Below, piece after piece: positions 1-6,703 of a stretch of 64,000 nucleotides of DNA. Position numbers and translations under genes: made by a program. This DNA comes from RGIG4140 sp045532865 (GTDB lineage: Bacteria > Pseudomonadota > Alphaproteobacteria > CAAHEQ01 > UBA3637): contig JAZSGT010000028.1 of NCBI GenBank assembly GCA_045532865.1, positions 19,409 to 83,408 of the forward strand, in the 5' to 3' direction. Within the stretch, counting starts at the first letter, position 1. Each line of letters starts with the position of its first letter. Under the pieces are notes generated by a model. It did no database searches, was not told the origin of the DNA, and was given only the letters and a program-made list of their open reading frames with translations.

Positions 1-1
1 G

Positions 2-199
2 GAGTATTTAGATTCCCGTGATTTGATGGTTGAAGCGATTAAAAGTGCGAGTCCAAGGTTGTATCAATTATCTCGTGATGTAAAAAAAGAAGCACTTGTT
101 AGTCTTGAGAAGTTAGCACAAAGACAAGCTCAAGAACAAATTGTAACAACTCAAAGTGTAAAGCATCAAAAGTCTGAAGTTGCTCGTGATGGGCGATAA
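2..199 (+). CDS. C-terminal fragment of an unknown protein
   Basis: An open frame enters from the left edge and ends at TAA 197-199, giving 65 residues with no start inside the window. The fragment is hydrophilic and mostly helical looking, with a Gln/Lys/Glu-rich tail (RQAQEQ near its middle). The part reading SRDLMVEAIKSASPRLYQLS faintly recalls short helical repeats of the DUF4116 type, but that is too weak to name it. A strong terminator hairpin lies about 25 bases after the stop, which supports a real gene end here. Confidence 0.6.
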   Translation, partial: EYLDSRDLMVEAIKSASPRLYQLSRDVKKEALVSLEKLAQRQAQEQIVTTQSVKHQKSEVARDGR

Positions 200-221
200 T
201 TTGAATATATTTAAATTAAAC

Positions 222-256
222 AAAAAAGAGTGCTGAAATTTTCAGCACTCTTTTTT
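222..256. terminator. Rho-independent terminator
   Basis: A perfect inverted repeat (AGAGTGCTGAA / TTCAGCACTCT) is flanked by an A-run on the left and a T-run on the right. It can end transcription in both directions: the fragment at the left edge and anything arriving leftward from the tRNA-fMet region. Confidence 0.85.
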
Positions 257-379
257 GTAATAAAAAATAGTTAGTTGGTTTTCTTATAGTAAAAAAGGCG
301 GAATTTTTCGCTATTAAGGCTTGTATTAAAGAGTTGTTTTGCTTGCAACCATTTGCTTGGAATCAAAATTCCAGCTCAT

Positions 380-436
380 GGGTTATAGCCTGAACCGTCA
401 CGACCTCTTTGTTGGTCATAAGCTCAATGCTACACC
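380..436 (-). pseudogene. Possible tRNA-fMet remnant
   Basis: Read on the minus strand, the piece GAGGTCGTGACGGTTCA (about 388-404) matches the variable loop and T-stem of the intact tRNA-fMet next door (GAGGTCGTGAGGTTCA) except for one inserted base. GGGGGTGTAGC at the other end resembles an acceptor/D-arm start. The middle does not fold into a convincing anticodon arm, so this is a decayed tRNA copy at best. Chance similarity is possible. Confidence 0.25.
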
Positions 437-454
437 CCCTCTTTTTTAAACACA

Positions 455-482
455 ATAAAAAAAGCACCCAAATGGATGCTCT
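455..482 (-). terminator. Second terminator behind tRNA-fMet
   Basis: Minus-strand hairpin AGCATCC-ATTT-GGGTGCT followed by a run of T. It lies about 150 bp downstream of the first tRNA-fMet terminator and, like it, directly follows a stretch matching the tRNA 3' end. Confidence 0.7.
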
Positions 483-507
483 TTCATTGGCCAAAGGGGG
501 TGGGATT

Positions 508-600
508 TATTCGCATAAATGCGCTCACCCTTCGGGCCGCCTGCCGGCGTTGCCTTCATTTCGGCCGAACCAGTGGTTCAACCCCGCCCCACGTATAAAT
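508..600 (-). repeat. GC-rich structured element trailing tRNA-fMet
   Basis: On the minus strand the element contains the hairpin GAACC-ACT-GGTTC, then CGGCCGAA, an ACGCCggcaGGCGG hairpin, CCGAAGGG and the hairpin CGCATTTATGCG. The same order of parts (GAAC..GTTC, CGAA, CGCC..GGCGG, CCGAAGGG, GAGCG..GC) is found in the two repeat units behind tRNA-Glu near 61 kb. Base composition differs sharply from the surrounding AT-rich DNA. No protein is likely. I regard it as a member of a local repeat family of unknown function. Confidence 0.5.
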
Positions 601-602
601 CA

Positions 603-630
603 AAAAGGCCAACCTTTCGGCTGACCTTTT
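603..630 (-). terminator. tRNA-fMet terminator
   Basis: On the minus strand the arms AAGGTCAGCC and GGTTGGCCTT pair with two G-U wobbles, close on GAAA and are followed by T residues. On the plus strand those wobbles would be mismatches, so the hairpin is built for leftward transcription from the tRNA. Confidence 0.8.
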
Positions 631-637
631 TCCTTTA

Positions 638-715
638 TGGTTGCGGGGGTGGGATTTGAACCTCACGACCTCCAGGTTATGAGCCTGGCAAGCTACCGGA
701 CTGCTCTACCCCGCG
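638..715 (-). tRNA. Initiator tRNA-fMet (CAT)
   Basis: Cloverleaf with anticodon CAT, encoded CCA at 638-640, and the C1-A72 mismatch that marks bacterial initiator tRNAs. The D-arm (GAGC..GCTT) and anticodon arm (CCAGG-CTCATAA-CCTGG) are intact. The lower anticodon stem has A-T, G-C, G-C pairs rather than the canonical three G-C pairs. The T-arm reads GTGAGG-TTCAAAT-CCCAC, one A longer on its 5' side than the 3' side can pair, so an A is bulged and the gene is 78 instead of 77 nt. It is followed by its own terminator. Confidence 0.92.
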
Positions 716-728
716 ATAGAATAAGGTA

Positions 729-757
729 AATATACATAATTTTAATATAATTGTCAA
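729..757 (-). promoter_or_regulatory. Promoter of tRNA-fMet
   Basis: Minus-strand TTGACA (752-757), 17-base spacer, TATATT (729-734); the predicted start lies a few bases before the mature tRNA 5' end. Confidence 0.75.
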
Positions 758-890
758 TGCTTTTTTGAAAAAAAATTCATTTTTTTAAGAAATACAAAAA
801 AAATGAAAGGGATATACTTTTTTCGCTTGCTTTTTTGGAGTTGTCAGTCCATATTAAATCTGTATTTTATTTTTTTTAGAGGAGTTTCAT

Positions 891-1334
891 ATGAAAAAAC
901 AAATTGCTACAATTGTTATGTCATCTGCTCTTTTGCTTTCAGGGTGTGCCAGTTGGTGTGATGAATGTGCAGATGGTTCATGCGAAGTAACATCTAAAGT
1001 TGTTCTTCCTGCTAATGCATTATTCGCTTTTGATTCTGCTGAATTGTCAACTAAAGACATTAATGCTTTGGCCCCTGTTGTTGAAAGAATGACAGAAGAT
1101 AAATCAGAAAAAGTTACTATCAAAGGTTACACAGATAGTACAGGTCCTGCTGCATACAATCTTAAATTGTCAGAACGCCGTGCAGAATCTGTTGCATCAT
1201 ACCTTGAATCAAAAGGTGTTTGTGCAACAAGAATTACAACAGAAGGTTATGGCGAAACAAATCCTGTTGCTTCAAATGAAACAGCAGCGGGTCGTGCACA
1301 AAACCGTCGTGCAGAAGTTATTACATACAAATAA
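891..1334 (+). CDS. OmpA/Pal-family outer-membrane lipoprotein
   Basis: A 147-residue protein starting at an ATG with a good ribosome site (GAGGAG). Residues 1-19 form a lipoprotein signal with lipobox LLSGC, so Cys19 should be acylated. From about residue 40 to the end lies an OmpA-like peptidoglycan-binding domain: the LPANALFAFDSAEL strand, GYTDSTG, the LSERRAESV helix with its conserved Arg pair, and a NRRAEV end. Such proteins tie the outer membrane to peptidoglycan by binding diaminopimelate. Three extra cysteines (about residues 23, 26, 31) follow the lipid Cys. No tol genes are next to it, so it is either Pal itself outside its usual tol cluster or an accessory paralogue. A terminator follows at once, so it is probably a single-gene unit. 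Confidence 0.85.
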   Translation: MKKQIATIVMSSALLLSGCASWCDECADGSCEVTSKVVLPANALFAFDSAELSTKDINALAPVVERMTEDKSEKVTIKGYTDSTGPAAYNLKLSERRAESVASYLESKGVCATRITTEGYGETNPVASNETAAGRAQNRRAEVITYK

Positions 1335-1352
1335 TTGTTTGAATCTGTTAAA

Positions 1353-1379
1353 AAAAGCGAGGTCTCCTCGCTTTTTTTT
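1353..1379 (+). terminator. Terminator after the OmpA-like lipoprotein
   Basis: Hairpin AAAAGCGAGG-TCT-CCTCGCTTTT followed by T residues. Confidence 0.9.
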
Positions 1380-1403
1380 TATTTCTAAAAAAAAATAAAA
1401 GTA

Positions 1404-1432
1404 TTTATTTTTTTATTTCTCTATGTTATAAT
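1404..1432 (+). promoter_or_regulatory. Extended -10 promoter for the Sel1 gene
   Basis: Consensus TATAAT (1427-1432) preceded by TGT, an extended -10 arrangement. The -35 is poor (TTTATT, 17-base spacer). The start codon lies 23 bases further on behind AAGGAG. Confidence 0.55.
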
Positions 1433-1455
1433 AAAATTATATAAGGAGACTAGAA

Positions 1456-2460
1456 ATGAAAAAGATACTTTTATTATGTACTTTTTTGTGTTGTGCCACG
1501 CCAGTAAAAGCTGATTTTGCTGATGCTGAAAATTATTTTACACAACAGGATTTTTCTCGTGCATTTTCAGAGTTTTTACCCCTTGCAAATAATGGGGACT
1601 TTCGCTCGCAATATTATGTGGGCTATTTGTATTTAAATGGTTTAGGTGTTTCTCAAGATATAAGAGAAGCTATTCGTTATTTGAAAGATTCTGCCGATCA
1701 AAATTATGATATGGCACAGGCTTTACTTGCTTTTTTATATGAAGAAGGGCATGCAGTACCACAAGATAAAGAAAAGGCATTGGAGCTTTATAAGTTGGCT
1801 GCTGCTCAAAGTAATGCTTCGGCAAATTTGAATCTAGGGGTGATGTATTATAATGGTTCAAATGTTGAAAAAAATCATAGTGTTGCATTGGAGTATTTTA
1901 AAAAAGTTCCATTAGAGGAAAAGCCAATTGTCGCTCGTTATATTGGGGATATCTATTTAAATAACGTTGATTTAAAAGATTATAGAAGTGCGTTGTATTA
2001 TTATTCAGTTGCTGCTGCTACGGGTGACTTAGATGCTTTTTTTGCATTAGGTGAAATTCATCGTAAGGGTTTAGGTGTTCCAAAAAGTGTAACAAAGGCA
2101 CTTCCTTATTACAAATATGCTGCATCAAGAGGTTATGCGCCTGCTCAGTATATGCTTGGAATTGTTTTTGCAAATGGTGATGGTGTTACCAAAGACGTTG
2201 GTAAAGCTTATGCGTGGATTTCATTTGCAGCTGAGCAAAAGTTTATTAATGCGGAAAAAGCAATTGAACAACTTTCAGCCAACATGTCAATTTCTGATTT
2301 TGACCAAGCACGGCGCCAGATTGCATTGATACAAGATAATGAAATGGGAAAAATGGCAATGCCTGTTATTTCTAAAGTTTCATTAAAGTCGGACGAAAAA
2401 CAAACTCATAATAAAGCAGGAAATAGACGGCGTAGAGGGGTTCGTTCTAGGAGGAAATAA
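1456..2460 (+). CDS. Exported Sel1-repeat protein
   Basis: 334 residues with a Sec signal peptide (about 1-19, ending VKA). Most of the protein is a row of about six Sel1-like repeats of some 36 residues, recognisable by A..YLGxLYxxGxGVxxDxxxAxxYYxxAAxxG-type segments (for example GYLYLNGLGVSQDIREAIRY and AQYMLGIVFANGDGVTKD). These alpha-alpha repeats serve as protein-protein scaffolds, often in the envelope or in pathogen-host contacts. The last 15 residues are very basic (GNRRRRGVRSRRK), unusual for a periplasmic protein and possibly for binding acidic envelope polymers. The next gene overlaps its stop codon by one base, so the two are co-translated. Its exact role cannot be read from sequence. 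Confidence 0.82.
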   Translation: MKKILLLCTFLCCATPVKADFADAENYFTQQDFSRAFSEFLPLANNGDFRSQYYVGYLYLNGLGVSQDIREAIRYLKDSADQNYDMAQALLAFLYEEGHAVPQDKEKALELYKLAAAQSNASANLNLGVMYYNGSNVEKNHSVALEYFKKVPLEEKPIVARYIGDIYLNNVDLKDYRSALYYYSVAAATGDLDAFFALGEIHRKGLGVPKSVTKALPYYKYAASRGYAPAQYMLGIVFANGDGVTKDVGKAYAWISFAAEQKFINAEKAIEQLSANMSISDFDQARRQIALIQDNEMGKMAMPVISKVSLKSDEKQTHNKAGNRRRRGVRSRRK

Positions 2461-2774
2461 TGTTAACCAATTTTTTTAAACACTTATTCTCATTTAATAT
2501 TGCAAGTTTTGCTGGAATTATTGTGGGGTGGATGTTGTTTATGACATATACAGGTTCGATGCCTTTGCCTCCACTGCTTTTTTCTCGTGAGCTTTATGTT
2601 ATGGGGTTGCTGGGTGTATCTATTTTTCACTTCTTTTTATGGGTGTTGTTAGATAAAGCGAGTTTTTATAATATTAAAAACAGAATGAAAGATTTAGTAG
2701 TAGATTATATGGTCTTAATGGCTGTAACAACTTGTTTTTGTTCTATGCTTTTTTTAATTAATACATTCTACTAA
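2460..2774 (+). CDS. Small inner-membrane protein, unknown
   Basis: 104 residues beginning at the A of the preceding TAA stop (TAATG), a translational-coupling arrangement. Three hydrophobic stretches (about 14-30, 46-64, 80-100) suggest three membrane helices with short loops. I recognise no family motif. Coupling to the Sel1-repeat protein suggests a shared envelope function. It ends convergently with the minus-strand gene to its right, the two stops overlapping by four bases. Confidence 0.65.
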   Translation: MLTNFFKHLFSFNIASFAGIIVGWMLFMTYTGSMPLPPLLFSRELYVMGLLGVSIFHFFLWVLLDKASFYNIKNRMKDLVVDYMVLMAVTTCFCSMLFLINTFY

Positions 2775-3562
2775 TCTTTAACATTTTTATATGCTTGGGT
2801 TAGATCTAAATCATTTAGATCGCCATTGATGAAACGCAACACCTTTTTTTTCAAAATAGTTCGTTCAGGTGTATTTTCATCTAAATCTAAACTCATAAGA
2901 TACGAATCGTATTTTTGAAATAAACCATAATCTTTAATTGTTACAGAAAGAGGGGTAGCGCTTGAATAAAAAGAATAGAAAAGCCCCTCGTTTTGAGTTT
3001 GAGTTGGATTAATTCTTGTTTTAAAATCAATATCGATTAATTGAGGATTGATAATTTGGCCATAAGTAATCAAACTGTCTCCTTTTTGTTTTATAACTAA
3101 TGAGATATTTAGTTTTAATTCATCAATGTTTGATAGTGCCAAACTTTGCAAAGGTTTTTGAAAGGAATCAATAATTGGTTGGTAATTTTCTAGTTCTTCA
3201 ATAATATGAATATTGTGATTTTTTCGTAAAGAATTTAAAACGTTTACATGGGTATTTATCATGCGAATATGAATAAAATCACTTTGCTGTTTTACAACCA
3301 TCTTTTCAATTAAATGATCAACGGCAATGTTTGGAAAAGTTACTTTATAGAAAATAATCCCATCACCAAAAAAAGGTTTTGAAACATTTTTATATTTCAT
3401 ATCCACAGGGTTGATCTGATATGTTTTAAACAAGTTTGTAATACTTTTTTTTGTGTGAATATGTTGATATGAAATGAATGTGATACACAAAAAAGAAATA
3501 GAAAATAAACAAGAATAAAATAAATTTGTAATGATAGCACTGGGATGTATTGAGATAGTCAT
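2771..3562 (-). CDS. Membrane-anchored protein, unknown
   Basis: 263 residues. A hydrophobic segment at about 11-32 with few charges before it looks like a signal anchor, leaving a largely extracytoplasmic domain of about 230 residues with mixed alpha/beta character and no cysteines after residue 26. There is no Shine-Dalgarno sequence. The gene follows the upstream minus-strand gene by 20 bases, so it is probably read from that gene's promoter and coupled to it. I do not recognise the family. Confidence 0.6.
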   Translation of the reverse strand: MTISIHPSAIITNLFYSCLFSISFLCITFISYQHIHTKKSITNLFKTYQINPVDMKYKNVSKPFFGDGIIFYKVTFPNIAVDHLIEKMVVKQQSDFIHIRMINTHVNVLNSLRKNHNIHIIEELENYQPIIDSFQKPLQSLALSNIDELKLNISLVIKQKGDSLITYGQIINPQLIDIDFKTRINPTQTQNEGLFYSFYSSATPLSVTIKDYGLFQKYDSYLMSLDLDENTPERTILKKKVLRFINGDLNDLDLTQAYKNVKD

Positions 3563-3582
3563 TTTTTAGTATTTATTTAAAC

Positions 3583-4941
3583 TCATTTGTCTACCTCGCA
3601 GAGTTTATTTTTGCAGGACTGAATTGTTTTTACTTTAATAGTCCCACGATAAAATGGAGTTTGATTGTTTGTATTAAGCATTCCTACTATTTTATACCAC
3701 CCATTTTTTAATACTTTTCCTTGAATAATTAATGGTAATGGTTTTGTTGTGTAACTTGCTTTATTACTGTTAGATGAAATATATCCAATAAAACTAACAG
3801 GTACGGGCTCTTTTTTTACTTTTGACAAAATACATTGATGAGCTATGGGGTGTTCTTCTTGTTTTATAGTTTCTTTTTCTTTATGTTGATAGCTTTTTTG
3901 TGGTATAGGAAATGAAAAAAGAGCAGAATTCATTTCCTGTTGTTTTAGATCATTTTGGGGTGTTTGAATTTCTTCATCAAAAGTGTCAAATGATACAGGA
4001 TGTTTTGTTTTTAAAATAGGAGTTGTTTCTATTTGATTAATTTTATTTGTTAATAAATTTTCTTCTTGTTTAGAAAAATCGTTGTCTGCAAAGTTTATTG
4101 AATGTTGATTTTTAGTAACATTTTTAAATGGAAGTAAATCTATTTTTTTTGTCAGCGATGCACGTAATGCATCTAAGTCTTTTTCTTGTGGTGAAATAAT
4201 ATCTTCTAAATTTGCAATTTCAATTGTTTTTGAATAGTGTCCAGATTTTTTGAGAGCTTCTTCTTGCCAGGTATCTTTGCTTGTATGATTTTTTAAATCT
4301 ATTTCAGAGTAAAAAACAATATCTTCTTGTTTTGGTTCAATTACAGGGCTTACAAAAAGCATAACCTTATCTGCAACGGGACAAATAGAACGAACATGTT
4401 TTTCAATATTTTTGAAAATGAGTTGTTGACGTTTTTTGTTGGCGAAAGCTGGGATTTGCTCTGTGACAATAAGCAAACGAAAAGGATCGCAGACATGAAA
4501 GCTGCCGTAATCTCCATTTTGGTTTTTTTTAGCAACCATTTGGCCAATATAATCCATATCATTTAAATCATCTTTGGCGAGTAAAAAGGTTGCTTTTTGC
4601 ACCCCAAGTTCTTCAGAAAATCTTGTTAAAAAAGGCGCGTCAACAAAAGCATCTCCTGTCCAATATCCGTAGGAAAAATAACCATAAACTTTTTCTGTTG
4701 GTTGGGAAAAAGCATCAAATATGGTGATGTCATGATATCCTTCAATCCATCCATTGTTTGGACAATTTAAGTGATTTGCTGTAAAATGCCATCCTTTAGC
4801 ATTTTTTTCAGTAAGATAGCGCATTTTACAAGAGCCATCTTTAGATGGAATTTGTTGTTCCTCTAATAAAAAAGCTAATGCTAAATGAGAGAAACTACAA
4901 ATAAAAAATATTACAAAAAGAAAAAATGTCTTTATTTTCAT
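3583..4941 (-). CDS. Exported protein, unknown
   Basis: 452 residues with a clear signal peptide (about 1-23, ending ALA). The N-terminal half (25-215) is a compact domain with cysteines near 38, 59, 151 and 187 that could pair in the periplasm, and aromatic-rich GYHDITIFD and YGYFSYGYWTG stretches. Residues about 230-360 are polar and low in complexity, a probable linker. The last 85 residues form a small domain with three further cysteines. The start has no ribosome site, but a promoter -10 (TATAAT) ends seven bases before the ATG, pointing to a leaderless mRNA. It heads a two-gene unit with the anchored protein downstream. No family assignment. Confidence 0.65.
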   Translation of the reverse strand: MKIKTFFLFVIFFICSFSHLALAFLLEEQQIPSKDGSCKMRYLTEKNAKGWHFTANHLNCPNNGWIEGYHDITIFDAFSQPTEKVYGYFSYGYWTGDAFVDAPFLTRFSEELGVQKATFLLAKDDLNDMDYIGQMVAKKNQNGDYGSFHVCDPFRLLIVTEQIPAFANKKRQQLIFKNIEKHVRSICPVADKVMLFVSPVIEPKQEDIVFYSEIDLKNHTSKDTWQEEALKKSGHYSKTIEIANLEDIISPQEKDLDALRASLTKKIDLLPFKNVTKNQHSINFADNDFSKQEENLLTNKINQIETTPILKTKHPVSFDTFDEEIQTPQNDLKQQEMNSALFSFPIPQKSYQHKEKETIKQEEHPIAHQCILSKVKKEPVPVSFIGYISSNSNKASYTTKPLPLIIQGKVLKNGWYKIVGMLNTNNQTPFYRGTIKVKTIQSCKNKLCEVDK

Positions 4942-4948
4942 ATCTTAT

Positions 4949-4976
4949 ATTATACGTGTCTTTTTATAAAAATCAA
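4949..4976 (-). promoter_or_regulatory. Promoter placing +1 at the ATG (4941)
   Basis: Minus-strand TTGATT (4971-4976), 16-base spacer, TATAAT (4949-4954). Only seven bases separate the -10 from the ATG and there is no Shine-Dalgarno sequence, so the transcript is predicted to begin at or next to the start codon. Confidence 0.65.
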
Positions 4977-5000
4977 CAAAACTTTTTTTATGACTTTTTG

Positions 5001-6584
5001 TTAATTTTCTTTTGGAATAACAAGACAACCTATTTTACTTTGTTTTAGTTTTCTGCAGGCATTTTGAGCTGCTTTTTTAGAATAAAACCCATAAATTCTT
5101 GAGCGATAATAATTGGCTGTTTGGGGTGTTAAAATTTGTTTGTTGCGTATTTTTAAAATGCGTGATGCTCGTTTGGCTTGTTGTTCAGAAATATCTTTTG
5201 TTTTAAATGCACCAACTTGAATACCCCAGCCACTTGGTTTTTCTTCTTGAGACAAATTTTCTTTAGGGGTTAGTTGATTGATAATGGGGTGTTGTGATTC
5301 GTTTGTTTGATCTATCTGTTCTTGATGTTGAATAAAATCAACTTGTTTTGAATCTTGAGTTTCGGTTGATGTTGAGATTTTGTTTTCTTCTATTTCTGGT
5401 TCTGTTTGATTAAGAGATTCAGATTTGTTTTTATTAGATTCATCATTTTTAATTTCAGATAAGTCATTGGAATCTTGATGAATTGTATTGCTTTCTTTTT
5501 CAAAATCTTCTTCAGCTTTAATATTACTTCCTTGATCAATTAAAGAATTTTCTATTTTAAGGGTTTCTACAGTTTGTTGTGTAAGTAGGGGTTCTTTTGC
5601 TGAGTTGTTTTCGGCTGCGATCGCTGTTTTTGAGACAAAAGGATTTAACGCTAATAACTTGCTGCGATTGATATGTTTGTTTGATTTTAAAACACTATCA
5701 AGACGTTTAGCCATAACGATAAGTAAGGGAGTCATATCTGGTTTTTCAAGAAGTGCTTCTTTATTTAAAATTTCTTTACTCTTTGAAGTTTTTTTCTGTT
5801 TGATTTTTGAAAAACCTTTATCAAGCAAATTCATTGCTTGTCGATCGCGAAGTGCGACAGTATCTTGTCCAATTACAACAGAAACGAGGCGATTGTTGTT
5901 TCTTTTTGCTGTTGAAATGATATTGTATCCAACTGCAGAAATGTAACCTGTTTTTAAACCTTCAGCTCCCTTATATTTTTTTTGTACGTGGTTGTGAGAA
6001 CGATAAGTTCTGCCTCTATACGAAAAGGTTCGTTTTGAAAATAATTTATAGTGATGAGGAAAATGGTGTATCATTGCCATGGCTAAAATAGCCATATCTT
6101 GAGCTGTTGTTACTTGATCTGGATTGTGTAATCCTGATGCATTTTTAAATGTTGTGCTTTTAAGCCCTAAGGAATGAGCAGTTTTTGTCATCATTTGGGC
6201 AAATTCAGCTTCGCTTGGGGCGAGCGCTTCAGCAAGAACAACAGCTACATCATTTGCTGAGATAATAATCAAAGCCATGATTGCATCCCGAACAGAAATA
6301 GTTTGTCCTGCTTTTACGTAAAGTTTTGACCTTGGTTGTCTAGCTGCTTTTAAAGAAACAGGTAGTCTGTCATCCATTTTAAGAATGCCTTTGTCAATAG
6401 CACTAAAAGTGAGGTACAAAGTCATAACCTTTGTTAAAGATGCAGGGTATTGTTGAACTTGAGCATTTTTTGAAGAAAGAATGAGTCCACTTTTTGTATC
6501 AGCCACTAATGTTGAAACACTTGTTTGTCCCATGAGTGGGTACAAAAACACTGATGCAAAAATAAGCAGTTTAAAAAATCTCAT
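5001..6584 (-). CDS. D-alanyl-D-alanine carboxypeptidase (PBP5/6 type) with SPOR domain
   Basis: 527 residues. A signal peptide (about 1-19) is followed by an S11-family DD-carboxypeptidase domain with all three active-site motifs: SLTK (Ser49, Lys52), SAND (about 107-110) and KTG (about 213-215). The enzyme removes the terminal D-Ala from peptidoglycan stem peptides in the periplasm. Residues about 330-450 are polar, Gln/Glu/Asn-rich and probably disordered. The last 75 residues are a SPOR domain (GWGIQVGAF ... SRIYGF), which binds denuded glycan strands at the septum, so the enzyme is probably aimed at division sites. This catalytic-linker-SPOR order is common in Alphaproteobacteria. Ribosome site AAGGGG. 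It may belong to the same leftward group as the two unknown envelope genes after it, which have their own promoter. Confidence 0.92.
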   Translation of the reverse strand: MRFFKLLIFASVFLYPLMGQTSVSTLVADTKSGLILSSKNAQVQQYPASLTKVMTLYLTFSAIDKGILKMDDRLPVSLKAARQPRSKLYVKAGQTISVRDAIMALIIISANDVAVVLAEALAPSEAEFAQMMTKTAHSLGLKSTTFKNASGLHNPDQVTTAQDMAILAMAMIHHFPHHYKLFSKRTFSYRGRTYRSHNHVQKKYKGAEGLKTGYISAVGYNIISTAKRNNNRLVSVVIGQDTVALRDRQAMNLLDKGFSKIKQKKTSKSKEILNKEALLEKPDMTPLLIVMAKRLDSVLKSNKHINRSKLLALNPFVSKTAIAAENNSAKEPLLTQQTVETLKIENSLIDQGSNIKAEEDFEKESNTIHQDSNDLSEIKNDESNKNKSESLNQTEPEIEENKISTSTETQDSKQVDFIQHQEQIDQTNESQHPIINQLTPKENLSQEEKPSGWGIQVGAFKTKDISEQQAKRASRILKIRNKQILTPQTANYYRSRIYGFYSKKAAQNACRKLKQSKIGCLVIPKEN

Positions 6585-6668
6585 TTTTCCCCTTTGTTTA
6601 GTCTCAAATCAATCCCTTTATTATAATTTACTATAAATTGATTTGTTTTTTTTTACAACAAATAATCG

Positions 6669-6697
6669 TTGATTTTAGTATATTTTTTTATCATATT
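6669..6697 (+). promoter_or_regulatory. Promoter of uvrC placing +1 at the ATG
   Basis: TTGATT (6669-6674), 17-base spacer, CATATT (6692-6697), then six bases to ATG 6704 with no ribosome site. This predicts a leaderless uvrC mRNA and argues against the longer frame that opens at 6638. Confidence 0.6.
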
Positions 6698-6703
6698 AAC
6701 AGT

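Larger units (their letters stand above)
257..637. other. Gene-free GC-rich region behind tRNA-fMet
   Basis: No credible protein gene is visible. Reading leftward from the tRNA, the region holds a terminator (603-630), a GC-rich structured stretch (about 508-600, far richer in G+C than its surroundings), a 13-base copy of the tRNA 3' end (GGGGGTGGGATTT at 494-506, identical to 645-657), a second terminator (455-482) and a tRNA-like scrap around 380-436. The rest, 257-380, is plain AT-rich sequence. The layout parallels the region behind tRNA-Glu near 61 kb. Confidence 0.6.

Noticed and set aside
409..624. 71-codon ORF left of tRNA-fMet
   Set aside because: It covers two terminators and the GC-rich element, lacks a ribosome site and has no protein-like composition.
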